From NCBI RefSeq assembly GCF_024347135.1, contig NZ_AP024907.1:1169001-1233000 (forward strand): a DNA stretch of 64,000 nt, in the 5' to 3' direction. The stretch is from Vibrio spartinae. GTDB taxonomy: Bacteria > Pseudomonadota > Gammaproteobacteria > Enterobacterales > Vibrionaceae. Positions 1 through 8,374 of the stretch are shown piece after piece. Under the pieces are notes generated by a model, which made no database searches, had not been told where the DNA came from, and saw only the letters and a program-made list of their open reading frames with translations. The position numbers were made by a program, and so were the translations under genes. The stretch's first letter is position 1; the number at the start of each line of letters is the position of its first letter.

Positions 1-433
1 CGGGCATGGATTGCTTCTGGAGCAACGGTCAAAATAGTCAGCATATCGCTGGTGGTGTTTCACTCGGTGATAACTGCCGGAAAAATTTCATCACACAGGA
101 TTTACCATTGCGAGAAAGTTCCGAGATCTCTGTCAGTCGTCTCGGTATCAGTTCATTTTCACTGAATATCAGCCAAAAAACTGAAGCATAAAACGACATT
201 ACCTTTGTTTCTCATCATCGCATGACGCACTTTTCGCAGTATTCCGGTTGAGAGCCTGTTGCGAAGTCCGAAGAAAATCACTAGCATGAGCGGGAAGTGT
301 GCCCACCCTTCGAGTGGGCGTTTGTTTTTTAGGCACCACCAATTTTGCAGTGGTATGCTTGTTTTTTACTGAGACCGCGCGAACGTCAATCAACAAGTCA
401 GTTTGAGGCGGGTATCCAGACAAATAGACATAG
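1..433. other. Upstream region of apt with no recognised gene
   Basis: I see no convincing gene here. The short open frames at 6-191 (plus) and 199-474 (minus) have no family resemblance I can recognise. The stretch holds one clear terminator hairpin at 301-330. A second hairpin (ACCAC/GTGGT near 336-353) is followed by a T-run near 360. The end of some upstream transcript probably lies here, and the apt promoter must lie in the last 80 bases or so. Confidence 0.5.
301..330 (+). terminator. Intrinsic terminator hairpin upstream of apt
   Basis: GCCCAC at 301-306 pairs with GTGGGC at 314-319 around a short CTTCGA-like loop. The sequence TTTGTTTTTT follows directly. This is the classic stem plus U-tract on the plus strand, so it would end a plus-strand transcript coming from before apt. 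Confidence 0.7.
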
Positions 434-982
434 ATGATGACTACAGACACAATTTCACTGATTAAATCCAGCATTAAGAGTATCCCTGATTATCCGAAAC
501 CAGGCATTCTGTTTCGAGATGTCACTAGCCTGATGGAAGATGCGCAAGCATATCGGGCTACGATCCAACTGCTGGTCGAACGATATAAAGATATGGGGTT
601 TACCAAAGTGGTCGGAACGGAAGCACGAGGGTTTCTCTTTGGTGCACCGTTAGCGATTGAGCTGGGGATCGGATTTGTGCCCGTTCGTAAACCGGGAAAA
701 CTTCCGAGAAAGACGCTTTCTGAGTCTTATGAACTGGAATACGGTATTGATACGCTAGAGATTCATGTCGATGCGATCCAAGAAAATGATCAGGTTTTGA
801 TTATTGATGACTTGCTGGCGACCGGTGGCACGATTGAAGCGACGACCAAACTGATTCGACGACTCGGTGGTAAAGCCGAACATGCCGGCTTCGTGATTAA
901 CTTGCCGGAGTTGGGCGGCGACAAGCGTTTGAAAGCTTTGGACTTAGAGATTTTCAGTATTTGTGATTTCGAAGGTCACTGA
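434..982 (+). CDS. apt: Adenine phosphoribosyltransferase
   Basis: Apt makes AMP from adenine and PRPP in cytosolic purine salvage. The 182 residues match the usual family length. The PRPP-binding loop is visible as DDLLATGGT at residues 125-133, after the hydrophobic strand VLII. The EARGF segment at 63-67 and the RKPGKLP segment near 85-91 are family signatures. There are two consecutive ATG codons at the start and either could be used. It lies upstream of dnaX in the same direction, an arrangement known from Vibrio. The 66-bp gap to dnaX shows no terminator, so co-transcription is possible. Confidence 0.95.
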   Translation: MMTTDTISLIKSSIKSIPDYPKPGILFRDVTSLMEDAQAYRATIQLLVERYKDMGFTKVVGTEARGFLFGAPLAIELGIGFVPVRKPGKLPRKTLSESYELEYGIDTLEIHVDAIQENDQVLIIDDLLATGGTIEATTKLIRRLGGKAEHAGFVINLPELGGDKRLKALDLEIFSICDFEGH

Positions 983-1048
983 GGTTGACGATCGTTCATG
1001 CTCAGCAGAGATTTGAATGATGAACAGAAAGTGTAAACGGAATAATCG

Positions 1049-3205
1049 ATGAGTTATCTAGCATTAGCAAGAAAGTGGCGCCCCACGCAGTTTTCTGAAG
1101 TTGTCGGACAGGCACATGTACTGACAGCTTTAGAAAATGCATTGGCACAGAATCGACTGCATCATGCCTACCTTTTCAGCGGGACGAGAGGCGTAGGGAA
1201 AACCACCATCGGACGGTTATTTGCGAAGGGACTGAACTGTGAAACTGGCATTACCGCCCATCCCTGCGGGCAGTGCGCTGCTTGTCAGGAAATTGAACAG
1301 GGTCGGTTTGTCGATTTACTTGAAATTGATGCCGCGTCACGTACGAAAGTCGAAGATACCCGCGAATTGCTGGATAATGTGCAGTATAAGCCTGCTCGGG
1401 GACGGTTTAAGGTTTATCTCATCGATGAAGTCCACATGCTGTCCCGCCACAGTTTCAATGCATTGCTAAAAACGCTGGAAGAACCGCCAGAATACGTCAA
1501 ATTCTTACTGGCAACGACGGATCCTCAGAAATTGCCAGTGACCATTCTGTCCCGCTGTTTGCAGTTTCACCTAAAACCGATTGGGATCGATCATATTGAG
1601 CAGCAGCTCGCATTTATTCTCAATGAGGAGCAAGTTACAGCAGAAGCTCGTGCTTTGGGGATGATCGCTCATGCAGCCGATGGCAGTATGCGTGATGCGC
1701 TGAGCTTGACGGATCAGGCGATTGCACTCGGAGATGGGGAGATTCAGGCAAACCTTGTCTCCCACATGTTGGGAACCATTGATACTGATCAAGCGCTCCA
1801 TCTTTTGCAGGCATTAAGTCACAAGCAACCTCAAACCGTGATGGCCTACGTCGAACAAATTGCGGCAAATGGCATTGCATGGGATGCATTGTTGCAATCG
1901 CTTGCCACTCAAATACATCGAGTTGCGATGTATCAAATGCTGCCTTCGACGTTAGATAAATTGCAGCCGGATGCAGAAAAAATCAAGCAACTGGCACAAG
2001 ACCTCAGTGCTGAAGATGTGCAACTGTTTTATCAGATTGCACTGAAAGGACGGGAAGATTTACCACTCTCACCGACAACGCGCATTGGTCTGGAGATGGT
2101 ATTACTGCGTATGATGGCCTTTCGTCCCGTCGCGGTTTCTCCTCTCCATGGTATCAGTACCGACGTGAGTGCTGATGCTGCAACGCAACAGCCAGCACCG
2201 ATGGTGAATGATCATGCTCCGAGTGCGTCAACAGCAGAACCAGCCGCATCAATGCCTTCTCACACTCATCAGCCGGAATATCAACGTGAGACGTCTGATA
2301 ACGCACACGCAGCACCAGATTCGGCTGTCAATACCAATCATATTTCTCAGCCACAGTCTCAGCCTGCCGCTGAAGCCGAATCACCGACTCCGGCCGATAG
2401 TGACGCGTCAGCCGCACCGACGACGGAGCATGACACCAATCCATCCACGTCACGTGTTGGCCTGAGACATCAGCTGCGTTCTCAACGCCAGTCTGCTCAG
2501 TCGTCTGGGGCATCGACAAAAGGCTCGTCTATAAAAGGCTCGTCTATAAAAGGTACTGCGACAAAAAAGTCTGAAACGGCATCAACAGAATCAGATTCAG
2601 TTTTTGAACGACTGATGCAGAAGCGAAATGATGATCTTCTGATGCCGTCGGCAGTTGATGCCGTGTTGGATGCCGAGGCTGCGGTTGATGCAAATGAGCC
2701 ATATCAATGGCGTCCTACAATAGAAACCCCGGAAAAACCAGTCGATAAGTCTGTCACGCCGGCAGCATTAAAGCAGGCACTGGCGCATGAAAAAACGCCG
2801 GAAATGGCGGCCAGACTGACTGATGAGGTCATTCAAGAAGATGAGTGGGCTGCGCTTATACCGCAGTTGAATTTACCGAAACTTATCGAGCAATTAGCCT
2901 TGAATGCATCCTATCGACTGGAAGGCAATACGGTTCATTTATCATTACGCGCACATCAGGCGCATTTGAATACTGATAAATCCCAAGCTATTTTGAAAGA
3001 AGCGTTAGAACATACGCTGAGAATGACTTGTGCATTAGAGATTCGAGTGGCGGATGACGGTGTGACACCATTGGAACGACGAGAGTTGCGTTATCAAGCG
3101 AAACTGGAACAGGCGTTTGTCTGTTTGCAAGACGATCCCAATGTTCAATTTATCCAGCAACGTTTTCAGGCGCAGTTAGATCAAGAGAGTGTCCGTCCGG
3201 TTTAA
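1049..3205 (+). CDS. dnaX: DNA polymerase III subunits tau and gamma
   Basis: DnaX is the clamp-loader ATPase of the replicative polymerase. Full-length tau also binds the polymerase core and DnaB. Visible motifs are Walker A GTRGVGKT (45-52), zinc-binding cysteines C64, C73, C76 and C79, Walker B DEVH (126-129) and the SRC sensor motif (168-170). After about residue 370 comes a long, low-complexity linker rich in Ala, Pro, Ser and Thr. It includes 15-bp direct repeats at 2522-2551 that encode KGSSI units. A conserved tau C-terminal domain follows from about residue 590. A slippery A AAA AAG in frame at 2563-2569 predicts a short gamma product of about 508 residues. The start is the first ATG, and ybaB and recR follow. 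Confidence 0.96.
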   Translation: MSYLALARKWRPTQFSEVVGQAHVLTALENALAQNRLHHAYLFSGTRGVGKTTIGRLFAKGLNCETGITAHPCGQCAACQEIEQGRFVDLLEIDAASRTKVEDTRELLDNVQYKPARGRFKVYLIDEVHMLSRHSFNALLKTLEEPPEYVKFLLATTDPQKLPVTILSRCLQFHLKPIGIDHIEQQLAFILNEEQVTAEARALGMIAHAADGSMRDALSLTDQAIALGDGEIQANLVSHMLGTIDTDQALHLLQALSHKQPQTVMAYVEQIAANGIAWDALLQSLATQIHRVAMYQMLPSTLDKLQPDAEKIKQLAQDLSAEDVQLFYQIALKGREDLPLSPTTRIGLEMVLLRMMAFRPVAVSPLHGISTDVSADAATQQPAPMVNDHAPSASTAEPAASMPSHTHQPEYQRETSDNAHAAPDSAVNTNHISQPQSQPAAEAESPTPADSDASAAPTTEHDTNPSTSRVGLRHQLRSQRQSAQSSGASTKGSSIKGSSIKGTATKKSETASTESDSVFERLMQKRNDDLLMPSAVDAVLDAEAAVDANEPYQWRPTIETPEKPVDKSVTPAALKQALAHEKTPEMAARLTDEVIQEDEWAALIPQLNLPKLIEQLALNASYRLEGNTVHLSLRAHQAHLNTDKSQAILKEALEHTLRMTCALEIRVADDGVTPLERRELRYQAKLEQAFVCLQDDPNVQFIQQRFQAQLDQESVRPV
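2549..2574 (+). promoter_or_regulatory. dnaX: Programmed -1 ribosomal frameshift site in dnaX
   Basis: The heptamer A AAA AAG occupies 2563-2569 in the correct frame (codons ACA AAA AAG, residues 505-507). After a -1 slip the next codons are GTC and TGA (2572-2574), so gamma would end one residue after the slip. A Shine-Dalgarno-like AAAAGG ends at 2553, about 10 bases upstream. A CTGAA/TTCAG pairing begins just downstream. All three elements parallel the well-studied E. coli dnaX signal. Confidence 0.85.
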
Positions 3206-3276
3206 TTCGCTTAATTTTTTCCTGTGTTGACGTAAAAATGAGCGTCAGAATCAGGTATAAAACGTAGGCCTAAGAC

Positions 3277-3305
3277 GGGGGTTGAATTCTCGGCAGGGAA
3301 CCCCC
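3277..3305 (+). other. GC-rich hairpin in the dnaX-ybaB gap
   Basis: GGGGGTT at 3277-3283 pairs with AACCCCC at 3299-3305 in the 137-bp gap before ybaB. No T-run follows, so it is not a standard terminator. It could be an mRNA processing or stability structure. The function is not visible. Confidence 0.4.
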
Positions 3306-3342
3306 ACAGTATGTGTAATATATCAATGACAGAGAGATAACT

Positions 3343-3675
3343 ATGTTTGGTGGTAAAGGCGGAATGGGCAACCTGATGAAGCAAGCCCAGCAAATGCAAG
3401 ATCGGATGCAGAAGCTTCAAGAAGAAATTGCAAATATGGAAGTCACCGGTGAAGCTGGTGCAGGTCTGGTGAAAGTGACCATGACCGGTGGTCATAGCGT
3501 TCGTCGGGTCGAAATTGATGAAAGTCTGATGGAAGACGATAAAGAAATGGTTGAAGATTTGGTTGCTGCTGCCTTTAATGATGCTGCCCGTCGTATTGAA
3601 GAAACTCAAAAAGATAAAATGTCATCCGTGACGGGTGGAATGCAACTTCCTCCCGGTATGAAGATGCCATTTTAA
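3343..3675 (+). CDS. ybaB: YbaB/EbfC family nucleoid-associated protein
   Basis: This is a small DNA-binding protein of the YbaB/EbfC family, which dimerises into a tweezer-like structure and binds DNA with little sequence specificity. The 110 residues match the family. The Met/Gly/Gln-rich start ([19 protein letters not shown]) is typical, as are the central segment with VEI and the acidic [16 protein letters not shown] helix. It sits between dnaX and recR as in most gammaproteobacteria, 15 bp before recR. The product probably works with the recombination/replication genes around it, though its exact role is still debated. Confidence 0.95.
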   Translation: MFGGKGGMGNLMKQAQQMQDRMQKLQEEIANMEVTGEAGAGLVKVTMTGGHSVRRVEIDESLMEDDKEMVEDLVAAAFNDAARRIEETQKDKMSSVTGGMQLPPGMKMPF

Positions 3676-3690
3676 TGGTTCAGTAAATTC

Positions 3691-4293
3691 ATGCGTACCA
3701 GTCAAATGCTGGAACATCTGATGGAAGCCTTGCGTTGTCTGCCTGGGGTCGGCCCCAAATCAGCACAACGCATGGCTTTTCATTTGTTACAGCGTGATCG
3801 TCAAGGGGGGCTCCGCTTAGCGGATGCGCTGAGTCAGGCAATGACTGAAATTGGTCATTGTCAGACGTGCCGAACATTTACCGAAGAAGATGTTTGTCAT
3901 ATTTGCAAAAATCCCAAACGACAGGAGAACGGTCAGCTCTGTGTGGTTGAAAGCCCAGCGGATATTGCAGCCGTTGAAGCAACAGGACAGTTCTCGGGCC
4001 GTTACTTTGTTCTCATGGGACATTTATCACCCTTGGATGGTATTGGTCCGGCAGATATTGGTTTGGATCTGCTCGACTTTCGCTTGCAGCAAGGTGATAT
4101 TACCGAAGTGATTCTGGCGACGAATCCGACCGTCGAAGGAGAGGCTACGGCACACTATATTGCTGATTTATGCCACGCGCATCAGGTTTCAGCGAGTCGT
4201 ATCGCGCATGGTGTGCCTGTTGGCGGTGAGTTGGAGTTGGTTGACGGGACGACGCTGTCTCATTCGCTCATGGGACGCCAGCGACTTTCCTGA
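3691..4293 (+). CDS. recR: Recombination mediator RecR
   Basis: RecR acts with RecF and RecO to load RecA on gapped, SSB-coated DNA. It has 200 residues, the usual length. The N-terminal helix-hairpin-helix is seen as [15 protein letters not shown] (residues 17-31). The four-cysteine zinc finger is C57, C60, C69 and C72, and a Toprim domain follows from about residue 80. It is the last gene of the apt/dnaX/ybaB/recR row. The next gene runs in the opposite direction, and the 128-bp gap shows no clear terminator. Confidence 0.96.
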   Translation: MRTSQMLEHLMEALRCLPGVGPKSAQRMAFHLLQRDRQGGLRLADALSQAMTEIGHCQTCRTFTEEDVCHICKNPKRQENGQLCVVESPADIAAVEATGQFSGRYFVLMGHLSPLDGIGPADIGLDLLDFRLQQGDITEVILATNPTVEGEATAHYIADLCHAHQVSASRIAHGVPVGGELELVDGTTLSHSLMGRQRLS

Positions 4294-4421
4294 TTTTATC
4301 TCATGGTTTCAGCCATCAATCATGCGAGACATTCGCCATATCGAACTTCTCGCATGTTGCATTGATTAAGATGCAGAGATTAGGCCGCCATATTCAATTC
4401 AAACATGATCCTGCCGCGTAA

Positions 4422-4694
4422 TCAGTGGGACTGCTTCAATGGGGAAAACGTTGTGTTTTCCAGATCACTGATGATGATCAGTGCCTCTTGATCGCTGGCA
4501 CCACAGATTGCCTCATCACTTTTGAAATCACTGCATACCTGAGGACGAGCAGCGGAACCGAACAGTTTACAGAGATTATTTTCATCTAATTGGACACAGC
4601 GAACCCCGGCTGGTTTGCCGTCAGGCATTCCCGGAATCGGGGAAGAAATACTCGGTGCGATACAGCAGGCGCCACAGCCTAAGCGACATTCCAT
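4422..4694 (-). CDS. YkgJ-family cysteine cluster protein
   Basis: A small protein of about 90 residues with a Cys cluster at its very start (MECRLGCGACC) and further Cys residues downstream, typical of the CxxCxxCC (YkgJ-like) family. That family is thought to bind zinc or an Fe-S cluster, and no biochemical role is established. I chose the ATG at 4694 over an upstream in-frame ATG at 4715. AGAGGA lies just before 4694, whereas the upstream ATG has no ribosome binding site and adds residues before the conserved motif. It is divergent from the YcgN-like gene, which carries a related Cys cluster. Confidence 0.85.
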   Translation of the reverse strand: MECRLGCGACCIAPSISSPIPGMPDGKPAGVRCVQLDENNLCKLFGSAARPQVCSDFKSDEAICGASDQEALIIISDLENTTFSPLKQSH

Positions 4695-4833
4695 AAATCC
4701 TCTGAGAGCTATCATTTGTTCAAACTAATCGATCATAACAGACTGAATCCCGATAGGTATACGTTTATGCTTGAACTCTTTGTCTCGGGCAGGTATAAAC
4801 CGTATCCAGATCCATAACCACAGAAGTACAAGT

Positions 4834-5277
4834 ATGACTATTCCATTCTGGCAAACCAAATCATTAGATGAGATGAGCGAAAGCGAGTGGGAATCGCTGT
4901 GTGACGGCTGTGGCAAATGTTGCTTACATAAGTTAATGGACGAAGATACTGAAGACGTTTACTACACCAATGTGGCCTGTAGTTGGCTGAACAGTAAAAC
5001 ATGTGCCTGCAAGGATTACCCCAACCGTTTTCAATCCGGTGAGGAATGTCTGAAACTGACCCGGGAGAATATTGATGAATTTCATTGGTTACCGGAAACC
5101 TGTGCTTATCGCTTGTTAGCTCAGCATCAACCATTACCCGAATGGCATCCGCTAATCACCGGTTCTAAATCAGCCATGCACGCAGCCGGAGAGAGTGTTC
5201 GCAACAAAGTCGTTTATGAGATTGATGTGGTGAATTGGGAGGATCACATTTTGAACCACCCGACTGAACCCAAATAA
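4834..5277 (+). CDS. YcgN-family cysteine cluster protein (UPF0260)
   Basis: This 147-residue cytosolic protein begins [20 protein letters not shown] and continues into the CDGCGKCC cluster, with further Cys residues downstream. This is the UPF0260/YcgN pattern, a family of unknown biochemical role with a likely metal site. An in-frame ATG lies upstream at 4771, but the residues it would add are not family-like, so 4834 is preferred. The 3' end overlaps the 3' end of rrtA by 34 bp in convergent orientation. Confidence 0.85.
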   Translation: MTIPFWQTKSLDEMSESEWESLCDGCGKCCLHKLMDEDTEDVYYTNVACSWLNSKTCACKDYPNRFQSGEECLKLTRENIDEFHWLPETCAYRLLAQHQPLPEWHPLITGSKSAMHAAGESVRNKVVYEIDVVNWEDHILNHPTEPK

Positions 5278-5843
5278 GTTTTGATGCGGGCACTGAATCC
5301 GAGCAGTAATCCCCCCGTCAGACCGAGCAGGTGAGCTTGAATGGCAACCGGTGCTTCAATCAGCGCACGGGTTGTCTCAGAAGCGCCGAAATACTGCTCC
5401 CAGATAACCTTGCTACATACACCCACAACGAGTAACCAACTGCTTTTTCTGCCTTGCAAAGCTTCGCTCAGCGCGAAGCTGGCAAATAGACCATGCAATA
5501 TACCGGACAGACCGACATAGAAATAAAGCTCAGTCCAGAAAAGTCCAATCCCAATGAACACACTCAATAGCAGAAGTTGTTGCCAGAGTACGCGGGCAGT
5601 GGGCCGAAAAATGAAGGTGATTAACCAGAGCGCGATCAGATTCATCGCCAGATGGACAGTATTGGTATGGGTGAAGTTTCCTGTTACGATCCGCCACCAT
5701 TGACCTTGCGTGATAGCCTGTCTGTCCCAGACCAGAGCATCCGCGAGTGGAGAGAACTGAGCGAGGATACAAATGAAACTGAACAGACTAAGTATGAGAT
5801 AGAGATGGGATCGCGTTATTGTATTCAATGTCAAAAAGCGCAT
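5244..5843 (-). CDS. rrtA: Rhombosortase, rhomboid-family intramembrane protease
   Basis: RrtA proteases process surface proteins that end in a GlyGly-CTERM sorting signal exported by type II secretion. The 199 residues form about six membrane segments. The rhomboid signatures are HLAMN (64-68), GLSGILHG (111-118) with the nucleophile Ser113, and His171 in a later membrane helix. It is shorter than housekeeping GlpG and lacks a cytosolic N-terminal domain, as expected for RrtA. No GlyGly-CTERM substrate is visible in this window. Its start region overlaps the divergent DTW gene by 39 bp. Confidence 0.87.
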   Translation of the reverse strand: MRFLTLNTITRSHLYLILSLFSFICILAQFSPLADALVWDRQAITQGQWWRIVTGNFTHTNTVHLAMNLIALWLITFIFRPTARVLWQQLLLLSVFIGIGLFWTELYFYVGLSGILHGLFASFALSEALQGRKSSWLLVVGVCSKVIWEQYFGASETTRALIEAPVAIQAHLLGLTGGLLLGFSARIKTYLGSVGWFKM

Positions 5844-6440
5844 AAGGCCTGTCTTTGCTCCACGATTGTCCCGCTGTCATCAGCAATTGAGCTTATCATC
5901 CTTCAGCATCCGACAGAAGTCCGGAAGCCGACCGGAACGGCAAGTATTCTGACTTTGTCACTAGAGAATGCTGTGTGCCTGATTGGCGAAAACTTTACTC
6001 AAGATGACACATTGAACGCCTTATTGAATGAAACGGATGTTGCACATTTTGTCCTGTTCCCCGGAGAAGGCTCTGCCAGTATCAATGACATTCCACTTCC
6101 TTCACCATCGCAGCGTTATAGAGTCATTTTGCTCGATGGAACATGGAAAAAAGCTTATAAAATGTGGCAATTATCGACCATCCTGCATGAACTCCCCAGA
6201 CTGCATTTACCGGGCCCCCTCCAGAGTCGCTACCGGATTCGCAAAGCGCCGCGAGACAACTGCCTCTCAACAGTTGAAGCCGGATATCATGTCTTGTCGA
6301 ACTGGCAACCCGATCAAGACTTTAGCCCGCTATTGCATAGCTTCGAACAAATGATCCAGTTCCAGCTCGCACAGATGCCACCTGAAGTCAGGCAGCGGTA
6401 TTTTCACGGGACACACGTTTATCAGGGCAAACAAGAATAG
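5805..6440 (+). CDS. tapT: DTW-domain tRNA-uridine aminocarboxypropyltransferase
   Basis: TapT-type enzymes add a 3-amino-3-carboxypropyl group from S-adenosylmethionine to U47 of some tRNAs (acp3U47). The product has 211 residues. It has an N-terminal Cys cluster ([14 protein letters not shown]), a LQHPTE segment, and the defining Asp-Thr-Trp-like motif seen as DGTWKKA, followed by a SRYRIRKAP segment. An open frame extends upstream to 5652, but the family starts just before the Cys cluster, so the ATG at 5805 is preferred. This places its first 39 bases inside the 5' end of rrtA on the other strand. Confidence 0.87.
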   Translation: MGSRYCIQCQKAHKACLCSTIVPLSSAIELIILQHPTEVRKPTGTASILTLSLENAVCLIGENFTQDDTLNALLNETDVAHFVLFPGEGSASINDIPLPSPSQRYRVILLDGTWKKAYKMWQLSTILHELPRLHLPGPLQSRYRIRKAPRDNCLSTVEAGYHVLSNWQPDQDFSPLLHSFEQMIQFQLAQMPPEVRQRYFHGTHVYQGKQE

Positions 6441-6629
6441 GAGAATAGTGGGACACAAATTGATGAGTACGTTTGGTTCTTCGGCATCATTTAAGTGTTT
6501 TCAATGGATTTTTAAAGTGGGTTATCAAGCCGATAAGCAGAGAAAGGGTCGGGGTATTGACTGTGAATCACAGGTTTTGGAGTACGACCAAAATCCAAGA
6601 GTGAGGGAAGGTTGAACGCTTTGTGTTTA

Positions 6630-7592
6630 TTAAGAAATATGAATGCCTATCATACGTTTGCGTTTGAGATGATGTTTAGCGAAGTTCAGACGTTCTGATG
6701 AACCAATCCAGAGTCGCGGCTTCTTTTCCAATGCAGTACAAAGGGCGAGGCATTCCTGCTGAGGCAGAGATAGGCGTGTTAAAATGTTTGGCAATTGAGG
6801 TGAGATATAACCCTGTTTATCTGCTCTGATTTGTCGTCCGACCCAGTCGACTAATTCAATATAATCTGTTAGCCGAAAAGGAATTGCATGCCTTTTCTCT
6901 TGATGTTCATATCCCATAAAATCAGCCAATTCGGGGACTTTGATTTTTCCTTGCTCGAGTGCAGTCAGTCGCTTTTTCAGGGATGTATGCTCCGATTGTT
7001 CCGGTGTTTCAGCGACACCGGCCCGAACAGGGTTGAGGTCAACATAAGCCATGGCTGCCAGTAACGCTTTGTCATCAAGTAAAGCCTGAGATTTGAATCG
7101 ACCTTCCCAGAACCGCCCGGTGCATTGGTCTTCTTGGTTAGCGAGCAGGGCAATTTCGTAATTGATTTCTTTCATGAACCAACTGAGTGAATAGAGTCGC
7201 TGTCGCCAAGTTTCAATGATTTTATCACACGCTTTGTACTCTGCTCTAGAGACCAAGTGGCCGGACACAAAACGTTGGATTAAAGATGGCATCTGATGTT
7301 CTGTACACCATCGTTCAATGACTTCACGTGGGGAAAGCAACTGGCCGGCTTGTTTATCAATAAAAGTGACCAGATGATAGTGATTACTCATCACCGCATA
7401 GGCACAGATACGAATGCAATAAATTGAAGACAGTGACAGAATCCGAGATTCAACCCATTCACGGCGATGTTCATACGATTGACCGCTATAGTTATCGTAT
7501 CCACATAGAAATGAGCGACGGACACAACGAGAAACGCAGTGATAATACGGTGTTACTTCAGGACAGATGAGTTGTGAACGGGCGGTAGTCAT
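6630..7592 (-). CDS. REP-associated tyrosine transposase (RAYT)
   Basis: This 320-residue protein belongs to the Y1 (HUH) transposase superfamily that moves or maintains repetitive extragenic palindromes. The family entry motif YYHCVSRCVRR (16-26) and the metal-binding NHYH (70-73) are present. Tyr145 is the likely catalytic residue, and GRFWEGRFKSQAL (159-171) is highly typical of RAYTs. It is flanked by outward-facing half motifs, GGACACA at about 6451 and GTGTGTCC at 7741. The same motif recurs across the window, so this gene is the likely source. A second, decayed copy of its 3' end lies at 59840-60030. Confidence 0.87.
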   Translation of the reverse strand: MTTARSQLICPEVTPYYHCVSRCVRRSFLCGYDNYSGQSYEHRREWVESRILSLSSIYCIRICAYAVMSNHYHLVTFIDKQAGQLLSPREVIERWCTEHQMPSLIQRFVSGHLVSRAEYKACDKIIETWRQRLYSLSWFMKEINYEIALLANQEDQCTGRFWEGRFKSQALLDDKALLAAMAYVDLNPVRAGVAETPEQSEHTSLKKRLTALEQGKIKVPELADFMGYEHQEKRHAIPFRLTDYIELVDWVGRQIRADKQGYISPQLPNILTRLSLPQQECLALCTALEKKPRLWIGSSERLNFAKHHLKRKRMIGIHIS

Positions 7593-7954
7593 GGGCTGAT
7601 TTTAGGTGATGAAAGATAAGTCAATCGTGAAGGAAGGTGTGAACAAAGAGAAGTCGAGAACCGGACTATTTCGAGTGAATGCAAATTTATATCTGATTGG
7701 TTATGCAATATTTCACCGGAATGGAGAGGATGGTTTAGGTGTGTGTCCTCTTACCCCTTACCCTCCTCTTAAACCGTCCCATTATTCTTCCCTCATCACT
7801 CTATGTTTAAAGCGTGTGTCCCCGTAAACCTTCCCCGTAAACCTTTCTTACAAAAGTTGTACAAGAAAAAAATTGTACAACTTTTTAAATTGCACTATCT
7901 TAAACTGATAAGTTATACGGAAATTTTTCTTGTACAATAAATTAAGGTCAGTTC
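7593..7954. repeat. Intergenic region with REP-like elements, then operon control region
   Basis: Two GTGTGTCC elements occur here, at 7739-7749 (followed by TCTTACCCC) and 7813-7826 (followed by CCGTAA). Both point the same way and lie beside the RAYT 5' end. Pyrimidine-rich CCC-TTA stretches connect them. The plus-strand open frame at 7606-7827 runs through these repeats and is probably not a gene. From 7855 the region becomes the operator/promoter of the next operon. Confidence 0.65.
7857..7937 (+). promoter_or_regulatory. Promoter with three TTGTACAA operators
   Basis: A sigma-70 type promoter reads TTGCAC (7890-7895), a 17-bp spacer, then TTATAC (7913-7918). The perfect palindrome TTGTACAA occurs at 7857-7864, 7873-7880 and 7930-7937. 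Two copies lie upstream of the -35 and one lies near the start of transcription. The first two form a larger inverted repeat, AGTTGTACAA...TTGTACAACT. MerR-type LitR/CarH light- and B12-responsive regulators are known to use TGTACA-like boxes, so a regulator of that kind is a reasonable inference. No regulator gene lies next to it. Confidence 0.7.
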
Positions 7955-8374
7955 ATGGATGTCCAAACCGTTGCACTGTTCTATACTCAGCTCAATAAAC
8001 ATAATTTAGATGCACTGAGCGATGTCTATCACGACGCGATTGTATTTGAAGATGCGGCCCATCGTATTGAGGGGTTGACCTCCCTCTCTGACTATTTCGC
8101 CAACCTCTATCAAAATGTTGAACGCTGCAACTTTACGATTCATGAGCAACACCCGACTGATAACGGTGGTTTCTTGATTTGGACGATGCATTTGCAACAT
8201 CCGAAGCTCCGTCAAGGTCAACTGGTGAATGTGCAGGGCGCGACGCATCTGCGCTTTCAAGATAACAAAGTCATTTATCACCGAGACTACTTTGACTTGG
8301 GAGAGATGCTGTATGAACAGCTACCGCTCATTGGTCGTGTGGTTCGCTGGATAAAACGGAGGTTGGGACAATGA
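7955..8374 (+). CDS. SnoaL/NTF2-like protein
   Basis: This 139-residue protein has the look of an NTF2-fold (SnoaL-like) domain: a helix beginning FYTQLNKHNLDAL, then DVYHDAIVFEDAAHRIEG, and strands ending in GATHLRFQDNKVIYHRDYFDLGEMLYEQLP. Such domains serve as small enzymes or binding modules. Here it is the first gene of the lipid-modification operon, starting 18 bases after the third TTGTACAA box. Its stop overlaps the start of the next gene by 4 bp (ATGA), so translation is probably coupled. The substrate cannot be told from sequence. Confidence 0.85.
   Translation: MDVQTVALFYTQLNKHNLDALSDVYHDAIVFEDAAHRIEGLTSLSDYFANLYQNVERCNFTIHEQHPTDNGGFLIWTMHLQHPKLRQGQLVNVQGATHLRFQDNKVIYHRDYFDLGEMLYEQLPLIGRVVRWIKRRLGQ

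Noticed and set aside
199..474. Minus-strand open frame of 91 codons overlapping the apt start
   Set aside because: It covers a terminator hairpin and the apt promoter region and resembles no protein I know.
3206..3342. GC-rich hairpin before ybaB as a 4.5S RNA gene
   Set aside because: The sequence lacks the conserved SRP RNA tetraloop region and is too short.
4771..4833. Upstream extension of the YcgN-like gene
   Set aside because: The added residues are not family-like, and the conserved protein begins at the ATG at 4834.
7606..7827. Plus-strand open frame of 73 codons between RAYT and the lipid operon
   Set aside because: It runs through two GTGTGTCC repeats and Pro-rich repeat translation, with no family resemblance.
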